A stretch of 9,388 nt of DNA from Pseudomonadota bacterium. Lineage in GTDB: Bacteria > Pseudomonadota > Gammaproteobacteria > Steroidobacterales > Woeseiaceae. Numbering within the stretch: the first letter of the stretch is position 1; the number at the start of each line of letters is the position of its first letter. Shown here piece after piece: positions 1 through 6,363 of this stretch. Under the pieces are notes generated by a model. That model had not been told where the DNA came from and did not search any database. It worked only from the letters and a program-made list of their open reading frames with translations. The stretch spans positions 1 through 9,388 of the forward strand of contig JAKSCZ010000337.1 of NCBI GenBank assembly GCA_022360335.1. Direction: 5' to 3'. The position numbers were made by a program, and so were the translations under genes.

Positions 1-1570
1 CGGCGGCCTGGGCGCCGGCGCCACGCTGGCCGACTACATGGCGAACGAGGCGAGTTACAACATCGGCGCCTACTCGTCCGAGAACAATGCGGACAGCAAG
101 GCCAGACTCGATGCCATGCGCTTCGACGGCAGCTACGTCTTCGACGACGGCGGTTTCATCACGAGTATCGACGTCGGCGTGCGGCGTTCGCAGCGCGAGG
201 TGCAGGAAGAACGCTTCCACTACTTCTCGCCGTTCTATGCCGAACAGTGCGGCGCCCAGTGGAAGGCGACGGACGTCAAGCTGCATACGGGTGCCTGCCA
301 GGCCGGGGAAAACGTCAACGGCGCTTTCGAGGGCTACACGGTACTGCCGCCTACGGCGCTCGGCGCCAACAACAACGTGATCTGGGTCACGGACTTCGGA
401 CCGGTCGGCAGTATCCCGGGCGTCTGGGCGGTCGACCCGGCCGACTACGACGATCCGGCCGCATTCCACACGCGGGTATTCGGCTCGGTCGAGAGGAGGA
501 TCATCCCGGGTACGTCCTACGACATCGATCTCGACGAAACGACGTATTACGCCCAGGTCAACTTCGAGTCCGGCAAGCTGAGCGGTAATCTCGGCGTGCG
601 TGTCGTCGAGACCGAGAAGATCATCAAGCAGAACATCGCCGGCGCCGGAATCCCCTACGGCAACACGAACGTCGACGACGGCGACACGGTCACGCGGGTG
701 AAGTACACGGATACCTTGCCTGCGTTGAACCTGGCGTACGACGTGACCGACGACTTCCGCTTGCGTTTCGGCGCCGCCAAGACGATGACGCCGCTGGATC
801 TCAACTTCTGGGGCGACGGCCTGGCCATCCAGACCTCGTTCAACCAGGACCTCGGCTTCTTCGTCGTGAACCAGGCGTCGCTCGGCGGCAACCCGGACCT
901 GGACCCGTGGCGCGCCAGCAACTTCGACTTGTCGGCCGAGTGGTATCTCGGTTCGGCGAGCATGGTCAGCGCGGCCCTGTTCTACGTCGACATCGAGAGC
1001 TTCGTCGACAACGGCACGATCCCGATGCAGTTCCCGGACCCCGACGGCATCGTCCGCCGCACGATCAACGTCTCGGCGCCGATCGAGGGCGACGGCGGCA
1101 CGATCGAGGGCGCGGAACTCGCCGGGCGTGTCGCGTTCAGCGACTTCACGGACGGCTTCATCAGCGACTTCGGCATCGACGCGAACTACACCTACTCGCC
1201 CAGCGAGCAGAACGCGACCGATATCAGCGGCGCCAAGCTGCCGTTCCCCGAGAATTCGGAGGATCAGGTCAACTTCATCGTCTGGTACGAGAACGACGCC
1301 GGCTTCCAGGCCCGTGTCGCCTACAACTATCGCTCGGACAGGCTGCGCGAAAGGGGCCGTACCTCGGGTAACCTGACCGTCTACCAGGACGCGGTCGACT
1401 ACGTGGACGTTTCGGCGAGTTACGACATCAACGACAACATGACGGTGTTCCTGCAGGGTTCGAACGTGACGGGGTCGTACGAGGACTACTACATGCAGTG
1501 GCAGGACCAGTACGCGTACCAGAACTACTACGAACCGCGGTTCACGGTCGGCGTTCGCGGCAGGTGGTGA
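1..1570 (+). CDS. TonB-dependent outer-membrane receptor, C-terminal part (5' end outside window)
   Basis: This is the beta-barrel part of a TonB-dependent receptor, which takes up a ligand across the outer membrane using energy from TonB-ExbB-ExbD. The frame is open from base 2, so the Met codon at 38 is internal; about 523 residues are visible. The N-terminal plug and signal peptide lie to the left. Alternating strand-like stretches separated by Asp/Asn/Gly-rich loops run to the end. The segment NPDLDPWRASNFDLSAEWY (from base 890) is typical of the large proteobacterial TonB receptors linked to carbohydrate uptake (TIGR01782-like). The chain ends VGVRGRW, an aromatic terminal residue as expected for a barrel recognised by the BAM machinery. 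Two cysteines (codons at 248 and 296), 16 residues apart, sit in a probable external loop. The sugar-gene neighbours suggest an oligosaccharide ligand; this is inference. A terminator follows the stop codon. Confidence 0.92.
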   Translation, partial: GGLGAGATLADYMANEASYNIGAYSSENNADSKARLDAMRFDGSYVFDDGGFITSIDVGVRRSQREVQEERFHYFSPFYAEQCGAQWKATDVKLHTGACQAGENVNGAFEGYTVLPPTALGANNNVIWVTDFGPVGSIPGVWAVDPADYDDPAAFHTRVFGSVERRIIPGTSYDIDLDETTYYAQVNFESGKLSGNLGVRVVETEKIIKQNIAGAGIPYGNTNVDDGDTVTRVKYTDTLPALNLAYDVTDDFRLRFGAAKTMTPLDLNFWGDGLAIQTSFNQDLGFFVVNQASLGGNPDLDPWRASNFDLSAEWYLGSASMVSAALFYVDIESFVDNGTIPMQFPDPDGIVRRTINVSAPIEGDGGTIEGAELAGRVAFSDFTDGFISDFGIDANYTYSPSEQNATDISGAKLPFPENSEDQVNFIVWYENDAGFQARVAYNYRSDRLRERGRTSGNLTVYQDAVDYVDVSASYDINDNMTVFLQGSNVTGSYEDYYMQWQDQYAYQNYYEPRFTVGVRGRW

Positions 1571-1613
1571 AAAGCATGACCAGGTGAGCCCCATCCGGTA
1601 TCACCCCGTCGAG

Positions 1614-1655
1614 AAGCCGTGGCAGAATCCCCCTCTGACACGGCTTTTCCCTTTT
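1614..1655 (+). terminator. Rho-independent terminator after the TonB receptor gene
   Basis: An 8-bp stem (AAGCCGTG at 1614-1621 pairing with CACGGCTT at 1639-1646) continues, after one G/A mismatch, into a 4-bp inner stem (CAGA 1623-1626 with TCTG 1634-1637) and a 7-base loop. The 3' arm runs into TTTT, CCC and TTTT. This is a convincing intrinsic terminator 43 bp after the receptor stop codon. It lies only 25 bp before the next start codon, so it could end the receptor transcript or act as a partial barrier that lowers expression of the two downstream halogenase genes. Confidence 0.8.
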
Positions 1656-1680
1656 CGGCGCCTGTGCAGCGGTAAGCGAA

Positions 1681-3195
1681 TTGAACACCAACGACATCGA
1701 GCGGCTGGTCATCGTCGGCGGCGGTACGGCGGGCTGGATGACCGCGGCCAGCCTGGCCCGTCATTTCCGCAATTCGGGTCTGCGGATCACGCTCGTCGAG
1801 TCGTCGGCGATCGGTACGATCGGCGTCGGCGAGGCGACGATCCCGTCCATACGGCGCTTCTACCGCGACCTCGGCATCGCCGACGAGGACGTGATGAAGG
1901 CGACGCAGGCGACCTGCAAGCTGGCGATCCGCTTCGACGGCTGGCGCCGGCCGGGCGCCGGCTTCTATCATCCGTTCGGCCTGTTCGGTCACGACGTGCG
2001 CGGCATCGGATTCCACCATTTCTGGTTGAAGATGAACGCGCTGGGCCTCGGCGCGGACCTGCCGCAGTATTCGTTGGGCGTGCAGCTCGCGGATGCGGGC
2101 AGGTTCACGATGCCGGCGCCGAACCCGGCCTCGCCGCTGTCGATTTTCGACTGGGCGTTGCACTTCGACGCGGGTCTGTTCGCCCGGCTCATGAAGGACG
2201 TTGCGCTTGCAAACGGCGTGGAGGCCGTGGACGGGCTGATCGAGGAGGTCGGATTGCGCGGCGAGGACGGCTTCATCGAGTCGGTGAAACTCGCCGACGC
2301 GCGCATCCTCGAGGGCGACCTGTTCATCGACTGTTCCGGGTTCCGGGGGCTGCTCATCGAAGGTGCCCTGGAGACCGGCTACGAGGACTGGTCCGACTGG
2401 CTGTTCTGCGACCGTGCCGTCGCCCTGCAGACCGGTCACGACGACGACGGCGCGAACCCGCCGCCGTACACGCGCTCGATTGCGCATGCCGCCGGCTGGC
2501 AATGGAAGATCCCGCTGCGGCACCGCCAGGGCAACGGTTACGTATTCAGCAGCGGGCACGTCAGCGACGACGATGCGTTGCAGACGCTCTTTCAAAACGT
2601 CTCCGGTCCCGCGCGCACGGATCCCGCTTTCATCCCGTTCCGGCCGGGCAGGCGCAAACTCGCGTGGCACCGGAACTGTATCGCCCTCGGCCTGGCGGCC
2701 GGTTTCCTCGAACCGCTCGAGAGCACGAGCATCGCCCTGATCGAGACGGGTATCGAGAAGATCAAGCTGTTGTTCCCGGACAAGTCCTTCGACCGGGGCA
2801 GCATCGACGAATTCAACGAGATGACCGCGCTCGAATACGAGCGCGTACGCGATTTCATCATCCTGCATTACAAGCTCAACGGGCGGGCCGGCGAGCCTTT
2901 CTGGGACGCGTGCCGTGAGCTCGAGGTGCCCGACAGCCTGGCCCGCAAGATGGCGCTGTTCCGCAATCGCGGCCACCTCGTCAAGTACCGCTGGGAGATC
3001 TTCCAGGCGCCGAGCTGGATCGCGATCTATCACGGCCTCGGGTACCTGCCGCTACGCTACGATCCCGCCGTCGACAGCTACGAGGTGGATTACCTCGAAC
3101 GGGTGTTTGCGGAGATGGAGGCGTCGGTTCGGGACGCCGTCGAGTCGGTCCCGGCCCACGGCGGCTTCCTCGCCGGACTGGAGCAGGAGCCATGA
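1681..3195 (+). CDS. Flavin-dependent tryptophan-halogenase-family protein (paralogue 1)
   Basis: A 504-residue protein of the tryptophan halogenase family (PF04820), which uses FADH2, O2 and halide to halogenate an aromatic substrate. Visible motifs are the FAD-binding GGGTAGW (13-19), GVGEATIP (48-55), K80 (equivalent to the catalytic Lys79 of PrnA/RebH), WQWKIP (273-278, the halogenase WxWxIP signature) and FLEPLEST (342-349) with E347-S348 matching the catalytic Glu-Ser of PrnA. No signal peptide or membrane helix is seen, so it should be cytoplasmic. It is slightly shorter than PrnA or RebH (about 530-540). The start is a TTG; no in-frame ATG or GTG lies nearby upstream, and this start gives the same 12 residues before the glycine motif as paralogue 3. 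The ribosome site is weak. Its stop overlaps the next start, so the two are co-translated. The substrate is unknown; the shortened C-terminal part argues against free tryptophan. Confidence 0.9.
   Translation: MNTNDIERLVIVGGGTAGWMTAASLARHFRNSGLRITLVESSAIGTIGVGEATIPSIRRFYRDLGIADEDVMKATQATCKLAIRFDGWRRPGAGFYHPFGLFGHDVRGIGFHHFWLKMNALGLGADLPQYSLGVQLADAGRFTMPAPNPASPLSIFDWALHFDAGLFARLMKDVALANGVEAVDGLIEEVGLRGEDGFIESVKLADARILEGDLFIDCSGFRGLLIEGALETGYEDWSDWLFCDRAVALQTGHDDDGANPPPYTRSIAHAAGWQWKIPLRHRQGNGYVFSSGHVSDDDALQTLFQNVSGPARTDPAFIPFRPGRRKLAWHRNCIALGLAAGFLEPLESTSIALIETGIEKIKLLFPDKSFDRGSIDEFNEMTALEYERVRDFIILHYKLNGRAGEPFWDACRELEVPDSLARKMALFRNRGHLVKYRWEIFQAPSWIAIYHGLGYLPLRYDPAVDSYEVDYLERVFAEMEASVRDAVESVPAHGGFLAGLEQEP
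3180..3195 (+). promoter_or_regulatory. Ribosome binding site and ATGA overlap coupling halogenase paralogues 1 and 2
   Basis: The start codon ATG (3192-3194) overlaps the stop codon TGA (3193-3195) of the upstream gene. GGAG at 3180-3183 lies 8 bases before the ATG at a good spacing; a second AGGAG (3185-3189) is only 2 bases away and probably too close. The layout indicates translational coupling and roughly matched production of the two proteins. Confidence 0.75.
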
Positions 3196-4748
3196 CGGAA
3201 GGACGGGGCGGCCCGGCGCGCGCGGCTCGTAAACGCGTCGTCATCGTGGGCGGCGGCAGTACCGGGTGGATCGCCGCGGCGGCGCTCGGCCGCCAGCTGC
3301 ACGCCGACGAGTATGCGGTGACACTGGTCGAGTCCTCGGACATCGGCACGATCGGCGTCGGCGAGGCCGTCATCCCGCCGTTCGTGACCTTCATCCGCAA
3401 TCTCGGACTGGACGAGCAGGATTTCGTCCGCAAGACGCAGGCCAGTTTCAAGCTCGGTATCGAGTTCAGGAACTGGCTGGAGAAAGACCATGCCTATTTC
3501 CACCATTTCGGTGCCCTGGGCAGGTCGCTCGACGGTCACGATTTCCTGCAATGCTGGCTCAAGGCGCGCCGGCACGGCGACGATGCCGCACTGACTGACT
3601 ACGCGCCGGCCGCCGTCATGGCGAAGTACGACCGGTTCTTCCTGCCGTTCAGGCTGCCCTCCGAATCCGCCCTGGCGGAGGCGGCCTACGCGTTCCATTT
3701 CGATGCCGGGCTCGTCGGCCGGTATCTGAGGGATTTCGCCGAGCAACGCGGCGTCGCCCGCATCGACGCGCGCGTCACCGAGGTGCGACTCGCCGAGGAC
3801 GGAGCCATCGGCGTGCTCGTGCTCGATACCGGGTCCGAAATCGAGGCCGACCTGTTCCTCGATTGCTCGGGATTCGGCGGCCTTCTGAGCGAAAAAGCGC
3901 TGCAGACGCCGTACGAGAGCTGGAAAGACTACCTGCCCTGCGACAAGGCCGTCGCGCTGCAGACCGCACACGACGGCGAGATCACGCCGTACACGGTATC
4001 GACGGCTCGCGACGCGGGCTGGACGTGGCGGATTCCGCTGCAGCATCGCATCGGTAACGGCTACGTCTTCTCGAGCGCGCACTGCAGCGACCAGGAGGCG
4101 ATCGATACTCTCGTCGGCGCCGTGGAGGGCGAAGCGCTGCACGAGCCCCGCGTCATCCCGTTCCGGACCGGTATGCGCGACGCGCTGTGGAACCGGAACT
4201 GCGTTGCGCTGGGCCTCGCCGGCGGCTTTCTCGAACCGCTCGAGTCGACGGCGATCCACCTCGTGACGCGCGGCGTGCAGTTCCTGCTGGAACTGTTCCC
4301 GAACCTCGAGAACGATCACGGCGACTGGTCGGCGCTCGCACACGAGTACAACGCGCGGATGCGCCGCGACTACGAGGAGATCCGGGACTTCATCATCCTG
4401 CATTACTGCACGACGCGCCGCCGCGATACGGAATACTGGAATCTCTGCCGGTCGCTGCCGTTGCCCGACAGCCTGCAGGAGAAGATCGCGTTGTTCGCGG
4501 AGCGCGGCGAACTGCGCATCGTCGACGACGGCCTGTTCAGGAAACCGAGCTGGCAGGCCGTATTCACGGGTATGGGCGTCGTCCCTCGGAACTACCATCC
4601 GTTTGTGGATCTCAGCGACTTCCGGCAACTGCACGCCGCGATGAAGGCGGGCCGCGAGCACCTGGACGAGGCCGCCCGGACCTTGCCTCTGCACCGCGAG
4701 TTTCTTGCCGAGCACTGTCCGGCCGAGCCGGATCCCATGCTGCGGTAG
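3192..4748 (+). CDS. Flavin-dependent tryptophan-halogenase-family protein (paralogue 2)
   Basis: A 518-residue protein of the same PF04820 family as its upstream neighbour. It has GGGSTGW (20-26) for FAD, GVGEAVIP (55-62), K87 at the catalytic lysine position within KTQASFKLGIEF, WTWRIP (277-282), and FLEPLEST (346-353) with E351-S352. All residues expected for hypohalous acid formation and transfer are therefore present. The shared IRDFIILHY block (397-405) and PSW (452-454) align with the other two paralogues. The N-terminus is about seven residues longer and basic, but is not a signal peptide. Residues about 105-170, which should form part of the wall above the active site, differ clearly from paralogues 1 and 3. 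It forms a two-gene unit with paralogue 1. Whether it chlorinates, brominates or does something else cannot be read from the sequence. Confidence 0.9.
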   Translation: MTEGRGGPARAARKRVVIVGGGSTGWIAAAALGRQLHADEYAVTLVESSDIGTIGVGEAVIPPFVTFIRNLGLDEQDFVRKTQASFKLGIEFRNWLEKDHAYFHHFGALGRSLDGHDFLQCWLKARRHGDDAALTDYAPAAVMAKYDRFFLPFRLPSESALAEAAYAFHFDAGLVGRYLRDFAEQRGVARIDARVTEVRLAEDGAIGVLVLDTGSEIEADLFLDCSGFGGLLSEKALQTPYESWKDYLPCDKAVALQTAHDGEITPYTVSTARDAGWTWRIPLQHRIGNGYVFSSAHCSDQEAIDTLVGAVEGEALHEPRVIPFRTGMRDALWNRNCVALGLAGGFLEPLESTAIHLVTRGVQFLLELFPNLENDHGDWSALAHEYNARMRRDYEEIRDFIILHYCTTRRRDTEYWNLCRSLPLPDSLQEKIALFAERGELRIVDDGLFRKPSWQAVFTGMGVVPRNYHPFVDLSDFRQLHAAMKAGREHLDEAARTLPLHREFLAEHCPAEPDPMLR

Positions 4749-4760
4749 AAGCGCTTGCGG

Positions 4761-6284
4761 TCAGGCGAGCAGGGGATCGGCGCCGGCGGCGCAGTGGCGC
4801 GCGATGAACCGCTCGTGCGGCGGTGCGGCTTCGGCCGCCCGGGCGATCGTATCCCGCATCCCGGCCAGCGTGTCGACGAGGTCCTCGGGCGGCAGCTCGG
4901 CGGCGCGGACGTCGCAATGCGCCGGGTACGCGCGGTGCCCGAAGAAGACGCTGAGCCAGCTCGGTAACTGGAAGGACTCCATCTCGTAGGCCACGAGGTG
5001 CCCGCGTTCGCGAAACACGTCGATCTTGTGTTGCAGCTCGTCGGGCAGCGGCATGTTGCGGCAGTATTCCCAGAGTTCGCCGTCCGCTCTGCGGTTGAGA
5101 CAATAGTGCAGGATAATGAAGTCCCGGATACGCTCCATCTCCAGGCGGGCCAGCCGGTTCGCTTCCGCGATATCCGCGTCATTGAAGCCGTCGTAGGGGA
5201 AGAACGTCAGAAGCTTGGTCAGGCCGGTCTGGATCAGGCTGATGCTGGTGCTTTCGAGCGGCTCGAGGAATCCCGATGCCAGCCCCAGCGCGACGCAGTT
5301 GCGGTTCCAGAACTTCTTCCTGAGGCCGGTCGTAAAACGGAGCAGGCGGGGTTCTCCCAGCGGCTCGCCGTCCAGACCGGACAGCAAGGTCTCGCGTGCC
5401 GAGTCGTCGTCGCAGTATTGCGCGGAGTACACGTAGCCGTTGCCGATGCGGTGCTGCAAGGGGATATGCCATTGCCAGCCGGCCGCGCGCGCCGTGCTCA
5501 GGGTGCAGGGCCGGGGATTGCCCGCCGCCCGGCTGGCGACGGCCAGGGCATGATTGACCGGCAGCCAGTGCGACCAGTTCTCGTAACCCGTCGCGAGCGC
5601 CTTTTCGATCAGCAGACCGGCGAATCCCGTGCAGTCGACGAAAAGATCCGCGGCGACGGTTTCGCCCGATTCGAGCCGCACGGACTCGATGAAACCGGAG
5701 TCGGAATCCAGGCCGACGTCGACGACGAGACCCTGCGTATGAACCACGTCGTTGTCCACCGCGTAATCGCGGAGATACGCAGCGTACAGCAGGGCATCGA
5801 AATGGAACGCGTACTTGTAGTCGGCGAGAGGGTGTTCGGGCTCCGGGTGCGGCTGCGCGAAGCGCCCGAGTTCGGCCATGCGGATCGGCAGGCAATGCGC
5901 CGCCAGGTCGATATCCGGATCGGATTCCCGTGCGCGGTGCAGGCAGTGGTGAAAGTCGATACCGCTCAGCGTCGCGCCGAATCCCGCGAACGGGTGGAAG
6001 AAGCGTTCGCCCTCGACGTGCCAGTCGCGAAATTCGATGCCGAGCTTGAACGTCGCCTGCGTTTTGCGGACGAAGTCGACCTCGTCGATGCCGAGGTACT
6101 GGTTAAAGTCGCGAATCCCGGGTAGCGTTGCTTCACCGACGCCGACCGTCGGGACGTCCGGCGATTCGATCAGGCGGATCGACGTGCCGGTCCCCCGGCG
6201 GTGCCGTGCCAGTGCGGAAGCGGCCATCCACCCGGCGGTTCCGCCGCCGACGATGACGATCCTGCCGATGCGGTGAGAAATCAT
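4761..6284 (-). CDS. Flavin-dependent tryptophan-halogenase-family protein (paralogue 3)
   Basis: A 507-residue member of PF04820 on the minus strand, converging on paralogue 2 with 12 bp between stop codons. Motifs are GGGTAGW (13-19), GVGEATLP (48-55), K80 within KTQATFKLGIEF, WQWHIP (270-275), and FLEPLEST (339-346) with E344-S345, so the FAD site and both catalytic residues are intact. There is no signal peptide. Its N-terminal motif spacing matches paralogue 1, while its KTQATFKLGIEF block and its C-terminal HC...DP ending resemble paralogue 2. The ATG at 6284 is the first in frame; no Shine-Dalgarno sequence precedes it. Its promoter carries the LacI-type operator just upstream, so this copy is probably induced together with the sugar genes, unlike paralogues 1 and 2, which lack such an operator nearby. 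No flavin reductase is encoded in the window to supply FADH2. Confidence 0.9.
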   Translation of the reverse strand: MISHRIGRIVIVGGGTAGWMAASALARHRRGTGTSIRLIESPDVPTVGVGEATLPGIRDFNQYLGIDEVDFVRKTQATFKLGIEFRDWHVEGERFFHPFAGFGATLSGIDFHHCLHRARESDPDIDLAAHCLPIRMAELGRFAQPHPEPEHPLADYKYAFHFDALLYAAYLRDYAVDNDVVHTQGLVVDVGLDSDSGFIESVRLESGETVAADLFVDCTGFAGLLIEKALATGYENWSHWLPVNHALAVASRAAGNPRPCTLSTARAAGWQWHIPLQHRIGNGYVYSAQYCDDDSARETLLSGLDGEPLGEPRLLRFTTGLRKKFWNRNCVALGLASGFLEPLESTSISLIQTGLTKLLTFFPYDGFNDADIAEANRLARLEMERIRDFIILHYCLNRRADGELWEYCRNMPLPDELQHKIDVFRERGHLVAYEMESFQLPSWLSVFFGHRAYPAHCDVRAAELPPEDLVDTLAGMRDTIARAAEAAPPHERFIARHCAAGADPLLA

Positions 6285-6296
6285 GGCGGTGTTGGA

Positions 6297-6312
6297 TGTT
6301 AAACGTTTTACA
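6297..6312. promoter_or_regulatory. LacI-family operator in the divergent intergenic region
   Basis: TGTTAAACGTTTTACA is a 16-bp inverted repeat, self-complementary except for one pair (6300 with 6309). It has the central CG that LacI/PurR-type proteins bend by inserting a hinge leucine. It lies between paralogue 3 (ATG at 6284) and the LacI-type gene (ATG at 6364). It overlaps the -35 of the rightward promoter and the start region of the leftward one, so binding should silence both. The obvious binder is the adjacent LacI-family protein. No second copy was seen by eye elsewhere in the window. Confidence 0.82.
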
Positions 6313-6335
6313 TTATCTCAGCTTCCGCCTAAAAT
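6307..6335 (+). promoter_or_regulatory. Sigma-70-type promoter for the LacI-family gene and GH5
   Basis: TTTACA (-35, 6307-6312) and TAAAAT (-10, 6330-6335) are separated by exactly 17 bp, which is close to consensus. Transcription would begin near 6342, giving a leader of about 22 bases. The -35 lies inside the right arm of the operator, indicating autorepression by the LacI-type protein. Confidence 0.68.
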
Positions 6336-6340
6336 GGCTA
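6312..6340 (-). promoter_or_regulatory. Probable promoter for halogenase paralogue 3
   Basis: Read on the minus strand, GATAAT (6317 to 6312) is a strong -10. At 17 bp the -35 position (6340 to 6335) reads TAGCCA, a poor match, so the promoter may be weak or need help. The start site would fall near 6305, inside the operator, so the repressor would cover it. The leader would be about 20 bases and has no Shine-Dalgarno sequence. Confidence 0.5.
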
Positions 6341-6363
6341 TAGTTCCTGAAAATCAATAGTTT

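Noticed and set aside
38..40. ATG at 38 as the start of the TonB receptor
   Set aside because: The frame is open to the left edge and the visible part lacks signal peptide and plug domain, so the real start lies outside.
1528..3033. Open frame of 501 codons on the minus strand opposite halogenase paralogue 1
   Set aside because: Same reasoning: mirror of a conserved gene, biased composition, no motif, and it runs across the terminator and into the receptor gene.
3090..4715. Long open frame of 541 codons on the minus strand opposite halogenase paralogue 2
   Set aside because: It is antisense to a gene with clear catalytic motifs; its product is rich in Arg/Val/Glu without any recognisable motif, as expected for a shadow frame in GC-rich DNA.
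4998..6125. Open frame of 375 codons on the plus strand opposite halogenase paralogue 3
   Set aside because: Antisense shadow of a gene with intact family motifs; no ribosome site and no recognisable domain.
1681..6284. Natural-product (halogenated antibiotic) gene cluster
   Set aside because: No carrier protein, NRPS, PKS, tryptophan oxidase or flavin reductase is present; all other genes are of sugar uptake and breakdown.
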